Below, in pieces: positions 16,045 to 24,950 of a stretch of 64,000 nucleotides of DNA. Both the position numbers and the translations under genes were made by a program. Numbering within the stretch: the stretch's first letter is position 1; each line of letters opens with the position of its first letter. A model generated the notes under the pieces. That model ran no database searches and was not told the DNA's origin. It saw nothing but the letters and a program-made list of their open reading frames with translations. Location: assembly GCF_900156155.1 (NCBI RefSeq), contig NZ_FTMD01000006.1, positions 186,001 to 250,000 of the forward strand. The letters are read 5' to 3'. The DNA comes from Aromatoleum tolulyticum. Its GTDB lineage: Bacteria; Pseudomonadota; Gammaproteobacteria; Burkholderiales; Rhodocyclaceae.

Positions 16045-16677
16045 ATGAGTTTCGGTGCATCGAAGTTGGGGGCGCGGATCCGCAATCTGTGTTTGCTGTC
16101 GCTGCTCCTCGGGGTGCTGGCCGGTTGCGCCACATCCGCGTATCCGCCGGCGCCGGCCGGTGCCGCAGAAGCTGAATACAATTACGTGATCGGGCCGGGC
16201 GATGCTATAAACATCGTTGTGTGGCGGAACCCCGAGCTTTCGATGTCCGTTCCGGTGCGTCCGGACGGGAAGATCACGACTCCGCTGGTCGAAGACCTTC
16301 CGGCCTTGGGCAAGGATGCGTCGACCTTGGCCCGCGATATCGAGAAGGCGCTTTCGAAGTTCATCCGCGAGCCGGTCGTCACCGTGATCGTGACGTCCTT
16401 CATCGGGCCGTACAGCGAGCAGATCCGCGTCGTGGGTGAAGCGGCGCAACCGCAGACGCTGCCCTATCAGCAGAAGATGACCCTGCTCGACGTGATGATC
16501 AAGGTCGGCGGAGTCACCGAATTCGCTGACGGCAACGCCGCGACGATCCTGCGCACGGCCGAGGGGAACAAACAGTACAGCGTCCGCCTGAAGGATCTCG
16601 TGAAACGTGGAGATGTTTCCGCCAACGTCGAGATGCGTCCGGGGGACGTCCTGATCATCCCGCAGAGCTGGTTCTGA
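16045..16677 (+). CDS. epsE: XrtA-system polysaccharide export lipoprotein (Wza-like)
   Basis: 210 aa from ATG 16045; the frame extends upstream, but without a signal peptide. A hydrophobic core and LAGC lipobox put the lipidated Cys near residue 28. The Poly_export (PES) domain starts at YVIGPGDAINIVVWRNPELS and is followed by a SLBB domain (QIRVVGEAAQPQTLPYQQKMTLLDVM). The C-terminus reads MRPGDVLIIPQSWF, typical of the TIGR03027 exosortase-linked branch. It forms the outer-membrane channel for exopolysaccharide with the downstream chain-length protein. The family usually lies first in XrtA loci, as here. Confidence 0.92.
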   Translation: MSFGASKLGARIRNLCLLSLLLGVLAGCATSAYPPAPAGAAEAEYNYVIGPGDAINIVVWRNPELSMSVPVRPDGKITTPLVEDLPALGKDASTLARDIEKALSKFIREPVVTVIVTSFIGPYSEQIRVVGEAAQPQTLPYQQKMTLLDVMIKVGGVTEFADGNAATILRTAEGNKQYSVRLKDLVKRGDVSANVEMRPGDVLIIPQSWF

Positions 16678-16738
16678 TCCGTTGCGGGGGCGCCCGGTAC
16701 CCGTGTGGCCCTGATCGCGCGAACTTACAGGTAGATTC

Positions 16739-18283
16739 ATGGAAGAACTCCTGACCCGGTTGTACGGCTACCTGCGCGGAATGTGGCGTTTCCGTTGGTG
16801 GGGCCTTGCCGTGACGTGGGTGGTCGGTGTCGTGGGTGGATTTGTGGTGTATTCGATCCCCGACCGCTTCGAGTCTTCTGCCCGCATCTTCGTTGATACG
16901 CAGTCTGTTCTGCGCCCCCTGATGTCCGGTCTTGCCGTGCAGCCCAACGTGGATCAGCAAGTGGCGATCCTGAGTCGCACGCTGATCACGCGGCCGAATG
17001 TCGAGAAGTTGATCTCCATGGCCGATCTGGATATCACGACACGTACGCCGACCGAGCGTGAATCGTTGATCACGTCCTTGATGAGCGATCTGGAAATTCG
17101 CGGTACGGGGCGGGACAACCTATTTACGCTGGCCTATCGCGATAGGGTGCCGGAACGCGCACAGCGGGTCGTACAGGCGCTGGTGTCGCTGTTTGTCGAG
17201 TCGGGCCTCGTGGGAAAGCAGCAGGACTCGAGTTCGGCCCGTCGCTTCATTGACGAGCAGATCGGAAACTATGAGGAAAAGCTGACCGAGGCGGAAAATC
17301 GGCTCAAGGATTTTCGTTTGCGGAACATGGCCCTGCTTGGCGATGGGGGAAGGGATTACGTCTCGCAGATCGCGGAACTGATGAACCGGCTGAACGATAC
17401 CGAGCTCGAGCTGAAGGAGGCCGAGAATTCGCGTGGTTCGCTCGAGCGCCAACTGGGGGTCGAGGATCCGATGCTGCGCGCCGATCCGCCGGATCCGTCG
17501 ATGGTGTCGGTCCCGGATGTGGATGCACGCCTGGCGGTGCTGAAAAAGAATCTGGACGAGATGATGCTGCGCTACACGAACGAGCATCCGGACGTGGTCG
17601 GGGTGCGACGGGTCATCGCGCAGCTTGAAACGGAAAAAAAGCAGGAAATTGAAACCATGCGCAAGTCCGGGGGCGGCCAGGGGGCGGCTCCCGGTGCCAA
17701 TCCCGTTTTCCAGCAACTGAAGATGGCCCTTTCGGAAGCGGACGCCAGGGTGGCGTCACTGCGAGCCCGCCTCGCCGAGTTGAATTCGAGGCTGGCACAG
17801 TTGCGCTCGCAGCAGGAATTGTTGCCGAAGATCGAGGCGGAGCAGACCCAGTTGAACCGGGACTATAACGTTCATCGGCAAAATTATGAGTCGCTCGTGC
17901 AGCGGCGTGAATCGGCCACCATGTCTGTCGAGATGAGTGCCCAGGGGGGGATTACCGAGTTCCGCGTGATCGATCCGCCCACGCTGCCGCACACGCCGGC
18001 TGCGCCCAACCGGCTCTTGTTGATGCCGCTTGCCGGTCTCCTGGCCCTGGCTGCCGGCATCGCCGTGACGTTCCTGATCGCGCAGCTCCGTCCAGCTTTC
18101 ATCGAGCCCCGTGGCTTGCGTGAAGTGACCGGGCTGCCCGTGCTGGGGGTGATTTCCCTCTTGCCCGATCCTGCCAAGGAAAAGGCCGACCGGCGCCGGA
18201 TGATGTTGTTCAGCGGGGGGGTCGCGAGTTTCGCCGTTGCGGTCGGGGCGATGACCGTGCTGCTCAAGTGGCTGCAGACGTGA
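16739..18283 (+). CDS. epsF: XrtA-system polysaccharide chain-length determinant (Wzz-like)
   Basis: 514 aa. An N-terminal Wzz domain has a transmembrane helix near residues 20-40 (WWGLAVTWVVGVVGGFVVYS). A long periplasmic coiled-coil region follows (about 170-390, rich in E, L, R and Q). A C-terminal membrane segment (LLLMPLAGLLALAAGIAVTFLI) is preceded by the GNVR-type proline-rich sequence VIDPPTLPHTPAAPNR. A second hydrophobic segment lies at the extreme end (SFAVAVGAMTVLL). The length and layout match the TIGR03007 exosortase-linked family. It controls chain length and works with the tyrosine kinase encoded just downstream. Confidence 0.92.
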   Translation: MEELLTRLYGYLRGMWRFRWWGLAVTWVVGVVGGFVVYSIPDRFESSARIFVDTQSVLRPLMSGLAVQPNVDQQVAILSRTLITRPNVEKLISMADLDITTRTPTERESLITSLMSDLEIRGTGRDNLFTLAYRDRVPERAQRVVQALVSLFVESGLVGKQQDSSSARRFIDEQIGNYEEKLTEAENRLKDFRLRNMALLGDGGRDYVSQIAELMNRLNDTELELKEAENSRGSLERQLGVEDPMLRADPPDPSMVSVPDVDARLAVLKKNLDEMMLRYTNEHPDVVGVRRVIAQLETEKKQEIETMRKSGGGQGAAPGANPVFQQLKMALSEADARVASLRARLAELNSRLAQLRSQQELLPKIEAEQTQLNRDYNVHRQNYESLVQRRESATMSVEMSAQGGITEFRVIDPPTLPHTPAAPNRLLLMPLAGLLALAAGIAVTFLIAQLRPAFIEPRGLREVTGLPVLGVISLLPDPAKEKADRRRMMLFSGGVASFAVAVGAMTVLLKWLQT

Positions 18284-18305
18284 GCCGCATCAGGGAGATC
18301 GTTTC

Positions 18306-19304
18306 ATGAGTCTGATCGAAAAAGCGGTCGAACGGCTCGACCAGCTGAAGCGGGCAGAGCAGGAGCTTGCCGGGACGGATACGCCCGTGGAGGCGCGCTC
18401 CGTGCAGGAGCCCCATGTTGGCGCAGACCCGGCTGGTGCTGCGGCGACCCCGGAGCCGATGGCTGCGCGCGCACACCAGGCCGGGGGCTCGCGCCCCGAT
18501 AGCAGCGGGGACGGTGTTGGTGCGGCGAACGCGGTGGTGCTCGATCTCGCTCGACTCAAGCAGCTGGGGATGGTCACTCCCGGTCAGCCGCAATCCGTGA
18601 TTGCGGAAGAGTATCGGGTCGTGAAGCGCCCGCTGATACGCAACGCTCAAGGGCGGGGCGCTGCGCCGATCGAGAATGGCAATCTGATCATGGTCACGAG
18701 TGCGTTGCCGGGAGAAGGCAAGTCGTTCACGGCCATGAATCTCGCGATGAGCATCGCGATGGAGCTCGACAATACGGTGCTGCTCGTGGATGCCGATTTC
18801 GCCCGTCCGTCGATCCTGCAGCGCTTGGGGCTTCCCCCGCGCAAGGGGCTCATGGATGTGCTCGTAGGGGATGTGTCGGACCTTGCGGAAGTCATGCTGC
18901 GCACGAACGTGGAGAAATTGACGATCCTGCCGGCCGGCATGACGCATCAGCGTTCGACGGAGCTTATCGCGTCGGATGCGATGACGCGCATGCTGGAGGA
19001 AATGGCAACGAGGTATGCGGAACGAATCATCGTGTTCGATTCTCCACCCTTGTTGTCCACCACCGAGGCCAGAGTTCTCGCCTCCCACATGGGGCAGGTG
19101 GTTGTGGTGGTCGAATCCGGTCGAACGACGCACGGTGCTCTCATGCAGGCCTTGGCCACCATCGAGAATTGCCCGGTGAAGCTCCTCGTCCTGAACAAGG
19201 CGACGGAGGGGGGGCGAAGTGGCATTTACGGCTATGGATACGGCTACGGCTACGGATACGGACGGACTCATGGCTCCGACGCGCACCCGGATGCAGTTGC
19301 CTGA
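18306..19304 (+). CDS. epsG: XrtA-associated tyrosine autokinase (BY-kinase)
   Basis: 332 aa. Bacterial tyrosine kinase of the Wzc/CpsD ATPase type. The Walker A is LPGEGKS (about residues 135-141), the A' motif LLVDADFARPS follows about 30 residues later, and the Walker B-like segment is IIVFDSPPLL. The C-terminal tail is an unusual run of alternating Gly and Tyr (YGYGYGYGYGYG), the autophosphorylation cluster. A GGAGA ribosome site precedes the start. It is a stand-alone kinase that pairs with the separate Wzz-like protein. Its last 35 bases overlap the start of the next gene. Confidence 0.93.
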   Translation: MSLIEKAVERLDQLKRAEQELAGTDTPVEARSVQEPHVGADPAGAAATPEPMAARAHQAGGSRPDSSGDGVGAANAVVLDLARLKQLGMVTPGQPQSVIAEEYRVVKRPLIRNAQGRGAAPIENGNLIMVTSALPGEGKSFTAMNLAMSIAMELDNTVLLVDADFARPSILQRLGLPPRKGLMDVLVGDVSDLAEVMLRTNVEKLTILPAGMTHQRSTELIASDAMTRMLEEMATRYAERIIVFDSPPLLSTTEARVLASHMGQVVVVVESGRTTHGALMQALATIENCPVKLLVLNKATEGGRSGIYGYGYGYGYGYGRTHGSDAHPDAVA

Positions 19305-20811
19305 GCTCAATCCGGTCCTCAAGGCCATTTGCGTCGGATTGGCGTTGGCGGCGATTTCCGCGCCGGATACGGCGGATGCCCAGAGCCTGATACGGCCTTA
19401 CGTCAGCGCGACGGTGACGTACTCGGACAACGTCGGAGCCGATGCGCGAGGCGGGGACGGCGACCTGAGCCTGGAGGTGGCGCCCGGGGTGTCCGTGCTG
19501 CGCAATAGCGGACGCTTGCGGGGCAATCTGAACGCGATGGTGCGCAATATCGCGTACATGAGGGAATCGGATCGCAACGACACCTTCCTGGTGCTCAACG
19601 GGCATGGGCAATTCGAAGCGGTGGAAAAGACCTTGTTCATCGACATGGACGCCTCGATGAGCAGGAGTAACCGTTCGGCGTTTTTTGGCCGTGCCGCGGG
19701 CGATTCGCAGGATATCTCGAGCGACAACGAAACGCGCATGTTCGGTATCGGACCTCGGTTGAACTTCAGGCTGGGGCCGGAAACGAGCGGCACGGCCAGT
19801 TACATGACGCGCTGGATGAGCGGAGGCGGGGGGCTGGGTGACCGCCGGGAATCGGATCTGAACGCGCAGGTCGCTAATCCGGTGCAGTTCGGGCGTATCG
19901 GCTGGGGAGTGTCGTACAGCCGTTCGGACAGCGACTCGGGGCGTGCTGGGACGACCGGGAGCTCGTCGGAAGAAAGTGTGCGAGGAACCCTGTTCGTGAC
20001 GGTGACGCCGCAATTCAGGTTGCGCGGAATCGTCGGCCACGAGCGGAATGATTACGATACCGCCTCCGACGACAGCAGCTCTATCGTGGGGGGCGGCTTC
20101 GACTGGAATCCGACTGAGCGCACGACGATTTCGGGTACGACGGAGAAGCGCGTCTTCGGTCGCGGCTACGACTTCCGCTTCAATCACCGCCATGCGCTGT
20201 CGAACTGGAATCTTTCGTATTCGCGCGACATTTCCTCCTCGCTCGAATTGCTGGGCGCCGACGTATTCCGGGACCCCGAGTTTCGTCAGCTTTACGATGC
20301 GCTCGAGCGCGCGATCCCCGATCCTTTGCTGCGTGAAGCCGTGGTCCGCCGGCTTCTGGGCTACCCGGCTATCGGTGCGCGCGACATGTTCCTGTCGAAT
20401 GCCCGTTTCTTGACGCGCAACCTGACCGGGAGCGTGTCCCTGATCGGGGTCCGCAACGTGCTGACCTTGTCGCTGCAGCAGTCCGAGCGCAGTCGCCTCG
20501 GAGCGGAGGTGACGGGGAACCCGCAAGACGATTTCGCGCGATTGGACAACGTGAAGACGCGCTCTGCGACGGTTGCGCTGAGTCACCGGCTCGCGCCGCA
20601 GACATCGCTGAGCGCGAGTCTGACACGCTCGCGCTCGACTGGACGCGGAACAGATGACTCCGAGACCGAACGGACAGCCTTCAGTCTTGCGCTGTCGAAG
20701 CAGCTCGGGCCGAACACCACGGGCGGGTTGAGCTACCGCTACCAGCGCTCGGAAGGCTTGAGCGATTTCATCGAGAACGTGATCACGGCCACGATTTCGA
20801 TGAACTTCTGA
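19270..20811 (+). CDS. XrtA/PEP-CTERM-associated outer-membrane beta-barrel (TIGR03016-like)
   Basis: 513 aa from ATG 19270; an alternative ATG at 19291 shortens the leader. A signal peptide ending ADA precedes QSLIRPYVSATVTYSDNV, the usual start of this family. The rest is a series of amphipathic strands with YSRS, TGSVSLIGVRN and TTGGLSYRYQRSEGL elements, ending in an aromatic residue (TISMNF) as outer-membrane barrels do. It probably has a structural or channel role in exopolysaccharide export; no biochemical function is established to my knowledge. It overlaps the kinase gene, so translation is probably coupled. Confidence 0.85.
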   Translation: MAPTRTRMQLPELNPVLKAICVGLALAAISAPDTADAQSLIRPYVSATVTYSDNVGADARGGDGDLSLEVAPGVSVLRNSGRLRGNLNAMVRNIAYMRESDRNDTFLVLNGHGQFEAVEKTLFIDMDASMSRSNRSAFFGRAAGDSQDISSDNETRMFGIGPRLNFRLGPETSGTASYMTRWMSGGGGLGDRRESDLNAQVANPVQFGRIGWGVSYSRSDSDSGRAGTTGSSSEESVRGTLFVTVTPQFRLRGIVGHERNDYDTASDDSSSIVGGGFDWNPTERTTISGTTEKRVFGRGYDFRFNHRHALSNWNLSYSRDISSSLELLGADVFRDPEFRQLYDALERAIPDPLLREAVVRRLLGYPAIGARDMFLSNARFLTRNLTGSVSLIGVRNVLTLSLQQSERSRLGAEVTGNPQDDFARLDNVKTRSATVALSHRLAPQTSLSASLTRSRSTGRGTDDSETERTAFSLALSKQLGPNTTGGLSYRYQRSEGLSDFIENVITATISMNF

Positions 20812-20822
20812 GCAGAATTGGA

Positions 20823-21905
20823 ATGTACGAATCCTATTTCCGGCTGCGCGCCAAGCCCTTTCAGCTGAATCCCGATCCCGCGTTCTTCTTCGGCAGCCGC
20901 GGGCATAAGCGGGCGATGGCCTACCTGGAATACGGCCTGCACCAGAACGAAGGGTTCATCGTCGTCACTGGCGAGATCGGGGCGGGCAAGACGACGCTGG
21001 TGCGCAGCCTGCTCGAGCATCTGGACCCCGACAAGGTGGTCGCGGCGAATCTGGTGAGCACGCAGGTCGACGAGAATGACATCCTGCGCATGGTTGCGGC
21101 GGCGTTCAGCGTGCCAAGCCGTGGGCTCGACAAGGCGGGGTTGCTGCTGGCCCTCGAGACCTTCTTCGTGTCCCTCGCCGCGAGGGGCAAGCGTGCGCTG
21201 CTGATTGTCGACGAGGCGCAGAATCTGAGCCCGCTGGCGGTGGAAGAACTCCGGATGTTGTCGAACTTCCAGCTCGAAGACCATGCCCTTCTGCAGAGCT
21301 TCCTGGTCGGGCAGCCCGAATTCCGCGACATCATGCAGGGGCCGCAGATGCAGCAGCTGCGTCAGCGGGTGATTGCGTCGTATCACCTGGGGCCGATGGA
21401 TGCAGCCGAAACACGCGCCTATATCGAGCACCGGCTTCACCATGTCGGCTGGCAGAGCAACCCCAGCTTCGACGATGCCGCATTCGCGCTCATCTACGCC
21501 AATACGGACGGCATTCCGCGCCGCATCAATTCGCTGTGCGACCGCCTGATGCTTGCAGCCTTCATCGCGGACCGGCACACGATCGTTGAAGCGGACGTGC
21601 AGGAGGTGGTGGGTGAATTGAAGGACGAATTCGCCACGCCGCGCCCCCACGCAACGGCGCCCCGAGGGCCCAACGGCAGCGGGCATGCGTCCCATGCCGT
21701 GGGCGCGATCGATCCGCGGCGCTTGCAGGTTCCGGGGGCGCTTGCCGACCGCGCGAGCGGGATGGCGGCGAACTTCGACGTGCAGCGCATCGAGGCGCGC
21801 ATCGCCGGTCTGGAGCAATCGATGGCGGCGACGCTGGACGTGCTGAACCAGCTTCTTCAGGCCGTTCGCCGCGACGACGAAGGCGGGGCGCCCGGTGGGC
21901 ATTAA
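20823..21905 (+). CDS. XrtA-system associated AAA ATPase (TIGR03015-like)
   Basis: 360 aa. The N-terminus YFRLRAKPFQLNPDPAFFF matches the ExeA/GspA-like exosortase ATPases. Walker A is GEIGAGKTT (about residues 44-52) and Walker B is LLIVDEAQNL (about 124-133). A sensor region IPRRINSLCDRLMLAAF follows. The C-terminal 100 residues are low-complexity, ending in a probable short coiled coil (RIEARIAGLEQSMAATLDVLNQLL). The role in exopolysaccharide assembly is unknown. It starts 11 bases after the barrel gene and overlaps wecB. Confidence 0.9.
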   Translation: MYESYFRLRAKPFQLNPDPAFFFGSRGHKRAMAYLEYGLHQNEGFIVVTGEIGAGKTTLVRSLLEHLDPDKVVAANLVSTQVDENDILRMVAAAFSVPSRGLDKAGLLLALETFFVSLAARGKRALLIVDEAQNLSPLAVEELRMLSNFQLEDHALLQSFLVGQPEFRDIMQGPQMQQLRQRVIASYHLGPMDAAETRAYIEHRLHHVGWQSNPSFDDAAFALIYANTDGIPRRINSLCDRLMLAAFIADRHTIVEADVQEVVGELKDEFATPRPHATAPRGPNGSGHASHAVGAIDPRRLQVPGALADRASGMAANFDVQRIEARIAGLEQSMAATLDVLNQLLQAVRRDDEGGAPGGH

Positions 21906-23049
21906 GACTTCCCTTCGCCCCGTGATCTGCGTGGTCGGCGCGCGACCGAACTATATGAAAATGGCGCCGATCATCCGGGCTTTCAAGGCGCATGAGCCCG
22001 TGGTGCCCGTCCTGCTGGTACACACGGGGCAGCACTACGACGTGGCGATGAGCGACCGCCTGTTCGCGGACCTCGAACTGCCGCCGCCGGACGTGAATCT
22101 TGGTGTCGGGTCGGCTAGCCATGCGGTGCAGACGGCGGAGGTGATGAAACGCTTCGAGCCGGTGATTGACGAGCATGGCGCACGGGCGGTCCTCGTGGTA
22201 GGGGATGTGAACTCGACGCTCGCCTGCGCGTTGGTCGCGTCGAAGCGGGGAATTCCCGTCGTGCACGTGGAGTCCGGCCTGCGCAGCTACGACCGGACGA
22301 TGCCGGAGGAGATCAATCGCGTCCTGACCGACCAGATCGCGGACGTTCTCTACACGACGGAGCGCAGCGCCCACGCCAATCTGGTACGCGAGGGGATTGC
22401 GCCTGAGCGGGTCGTGTTCGTCGGTAACGTGATGATCGACAGCCTGCTTGCGAACCTGTCGAAGGCGCCTTCGGCGTCCGATCTCATGACGACGGCGGGA
22501 TTCGGGATGGAGCGGCTGCGGCGGGGATACGGGGTCGTGACGCTGCACCGGCCGTCGAACGTGGATCATCCGGACACGCTCGGGCCGATCGTCGATGCGC
22601 TGCGGACGATCAGCAGGCGCCTGCCGCTGGTTTTTGCGCTGCATCCGCGTACTCGCGCGAATCTCGAGCGGTTCGGGATGCTGGACAAACTCGATGCGCC
22701 GGGCTTCCTGGTGTTGCCGCCGCAGGGGTATCTGGAAATGCTCGGCCTGATGGCCGGGGCGACGATGGTGCTGACCGATTCGGGCGGGATCCAGGAGGAG
22801 ACCACCGCGCTGGGCGTGCCCTGCCTGACGATTCGCGAGAATACCGAGCGGCCGATCACGGTGGAGCAAGGAACGAACACGCTGGTGGGAGTCGATCCCG
22901 CGGCCTTGCGTGACGCTGCCGACGCGGTGCTCGAGGGCGGCGGCAGGCGCGGTCGCGTGCCGGAGTACTGGGATGGCCGTGCTGCCGAGCGCATCGCCGC
23001 CCACCTCGCCGCGTGGTTGAGTGCGCGGGAGTCTTCGGGGGGCGAGTGA
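21895..23049 (+). CDS. wecB: UDP-N-acetylglucosamine 2-epimerase (non-hydrolysing)
   Basis: 384 aa from a GTG start inside the end of the ATPase gene. It interconverts UDP-GlcNAc and UDP-ManNAc, supplying ManNAc-type sugars for the polymer. GT-B fold signatures are visible: VVGARPNYMKMAPI at the N-terminus, HTGQHYD, HVESGLRSYDRTMPEE, VTLHRPSNVD and the active-site region DSGGIQEETTALGVP with catalytic-type residues. Length is typical. Together with the following deacetylase it suggests that the repeating unit contains N-acetylated amino sugars (inference). Confidence 0.94.
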   Translation: MGIKTSLRPVICVVGARPNYMKMAPIIRAFKAHEPVVPVLLVHTGQHYDVAMSDRLFADLELPPPDVNLGVGSASHAVQTAEVMKRFEPVIDEHGARAVLVVGDVNSTLACALVASKRGIPVVHVESGLRSYDRTMPEEINRVLTDQIADVLYTTERSAHANLVREGIAPERVVFVGNVMIDSLLANLSKAPSASDLMTTAGFGMERLRRGYGVVTLHRPSNVDHPDTLGPIVDALRTISRRLPLVFALHPRTRANLERFGMLDKLDAPGFLVLPPQGYLEMLGLMAGATMVLTDSGGIQEETTALGVPCLTIRENTERPITVEQGTNTLVGVDPAALRDAADAVLEGGGRRGRVPEYWDGRAAERIAAHLAAWLSARESSGGE

Positions 23050-23050
23050 C

Positions 23051-23887
23051 ATGGGCGAGCGGATCGTCAACGCGCTGACCATAGACGTGGAGGATTACTT
23101 CCAGGTATCCGCGCTCGCGCCCCATTTTCCGCGCGCCGAGTGGGAGCAGGTGCCGTGTCGGGTGGAGCGGAACGTGAATCTGATCCTCCAGTTGCTCGAC
23201 GACCATGACGCACGCGCGACGTTCTTCGTGCTGGGCTGGGTTGCGGAGCGTTACCCCCAACTGGTTCGCCTGATTGTTGCGCAGGGTCACGAGATCGCCA
23301 GTCACGGCTACGAGCACGAGCGCGCAAGCGCGCAGCCGCGCGATCGTTTCCTGGCCGACATCGTGCTGGCGAAGGCGGTACTGGAGGATATCGGGGGCGA
23401 ATCGGTGGCCGGGTATCGCGCGCCGAGTTTTTCCATCGGCAAGGCCAACCTGTGGGCGCACGATTGCATCGCCGAGGCCGGCTATGCCTACAGTTCCAGC
23501 GTGTACCCGGTGCAGCACGACCATTACGGCATGCCTGACGCGCCCCGCTTTCCGTACCGGCTGGAAAGCGGATTGCTGGAGGTGCCGGTCACCACGATGC
23601 GCTGGATGGGGCGCAACTGGCCGGCCGGCGGCGGGGGCTTCTTCCGGCTGCTGCCCTATGCCGTTTCGCGCTGGCAGATTGCCAAGGTGAATCGCGACGA
23701 TGCGCGCGCGGCGATCTTCTATTTTCATCCCTGGGAGATCGATCCGGAGCAGCCGCGGGTGAGCAGGGCGTCGATGAAGACGCGATTTCGTCACTACGTG
23801 AATCTCGAGCGGACGGAGGGGCGCCTGCGCTGCCTCCTGCGCGACTTCGCCTGGGGGCGTGCCGATCGGGTTTTTGCGGATTTGTGA
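23051..23887 (+). CDS. XrtA-system polysaccharide deacetylase (NodB/CE4 fold)
   Basis: 278 aa from ATG 23051, two bases after the wecB stop. The CE4 motifs are visible: TIDVEDYF near residue 10 (catalytic Asp and metal Asp), SHGYEHE (SH-x3-H metal motif) near 82, the YRAPSFSIG motif 3, and a late IFYFHPWEID with the catalytic His. The DVEDYFQVSA opening is characteristic of the TIGR03006 exosortase subgroup. It probably removes acetyl groups from sugars of the polymer. No signal peptide, so it is likely cytoplasmic. Confidence 0.93.
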   Translation: MGERIVNALTIDVEDYFQVSALAPHFPRAEWEQVPCRVERNVNLILQLLDDHDARATFFVLGWVAERYPQLVRLIVAQGHEIASHGYEHERASAQPRDRFLADIVLAKAVLEDIGGESVAGYRAPSFSIGKANLWAHDCIAEAGYAYSSSVYPVQHDHYGMPDAPRFPYRLESGLLEVPVTTMRWMGRNWPAGGGGFFRLLPYAVSRWQIAKVNRDDARAAIFYFHPWEIDPEQPRVSRASMKTRFRHYVNLERTEGRLRCLLRDFAWGRADRVFADL

Positions 23888-23910
23888 CCCCGCCGGGGAG
23901 GGCCAGCGCG

Positions 23911-24948
23911 ATGGACCGTCCGCCCTTGCTGGTCAAGCGCCTCGACGACACCGACCGTCGGCGCTGGGACGCGTTCGTGTACGCGTGCCCCGAGGCGAGC
24001 TTCTTTCACCTGGCGGCGTGGCAGGACATCATCCGGGACGTCTTCCGCCACCGGACGCACTTCCTGTACGCCGAACGGGCCGGCGAAATCGTCGCGATCC
24101 TGCCGCTGGCCGAGGTGAAGAGCCGGCTCTTCGGGCACGCGCTCGCATCGCTGCCTTTCTGCGCTTACGGCGGCGTGGCGGGGGCCGCCGATGCGGTCGC
24201 CGCGCTGGAGGGGGAAGCCGAAAACCTGGCGCGGCGGCTCGGCGTGCAGCATCTGGAATACCGCAACCTGAGAGGGCGGCATGCAGACTGGCCGCATCAG
24301 GACTTGTACGTGACTTTCCGCAAGGAGATCGCTCCCGACGACGAGGCCAACCTGTCGGCAATCCCCCGTAAGCAGCGCGCGATGGTGCGCAAGGGGATGC
24401 GCAACGGACTGGTCGCGCGGGTCGATGCCGATGTGGAGCGTTTTTTTCCGTTGTATGCCGGGAACGTGCTGCGGCATGGCACGCCGGCGCTGCCGAAGGC
24501 CTTTTTTGCGCGACTGCTGCATGAGTTCGGTTCGAACTGCGAGGTGTTGACGGTCACGGATGCGGCGGGCACGCCGATGTCCAGCGTGCTGAGCTTCTAT
24601 TTCCGCGATGAAGTGCTGCCTTATTACGCCGGCGATGCATCGGCCGCACGTGAGCTGGCTGCGAACGACTTCAAGTACTGGGAGCTGATGCGCCGCGCTG
24701 CCAGCCGCGGGGCCACCTTGTTCGACTTCGGTCGCAGCAAGGTCGGCACCGGTCCCTACAGCTTCAAGAAGAACTGGGGCTTCGAGCCGCAACCGCTGGC
24801 CTACGAGTATCGCTTGTACAAGCGCGACGCAGTGCCGCAGAACAACCCGATGAATCCGAAGTACCGGACCCTGATCGCCCTGTGGCGACGGCTGCCGCTT
24901 CGGGTTGCGAATGCGTTGGGGCCGCATATCGTGCGAAACCTGGGGTGA
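23911..24948 (+). CDS. FemAB-like XrtA-associated acyl/aminoacyl transferase (TIGR03019-like)
   Basis: 345 aa from ATG 23911, supported by a GGGGAGGG site; a GTG at 23884 would add nine residues and overlap the deacetylase stop. It has two GNAT-like halves, with WDAFVYACPEASFFHLAAW and the later SVLSFYFRDEVLPYYAGD and FDFGRSKVGTGPYSFKKNWGFEP typical of the FemAB group in exosortase clusters. FemAB relatives transfer amino acids from aminoacyl-tRNA; the substrate here is unknown. It could decorate the polymer with an amino acid (inference). Confidence 0.9.
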   Translation: MDRPPLLVKRLDDTDRRRWDAFVYACPEASFFHLAAWQDIIRDVFRHRTHFLYAERAGEIVAILPLAEVKSRLFGHALASLPFCAYGGVAGAADAVAALEGEAENLARRLGVQHLEYRNLRGRHADWPHQDLYVTFRKEIAPDDEANLSAIPRKQRAMVRKGMRNGLVARVDADVERFFPLYAGNVLRHGTPALPKAFFARLLHEFGSNCEVLTVTDAAGTPMSSVLSFYFRDEVLPYYAGDASAARELAANDFKYWELMRRAASRGATLFDFGRSKVGTGPYSFKKNWGFEPQPLAYEYRLYKRDAVPQNNPMNPKYRTLIALWRRLPLRVANALGPHIVRNLG

Positions 24949-24950
24949 GC

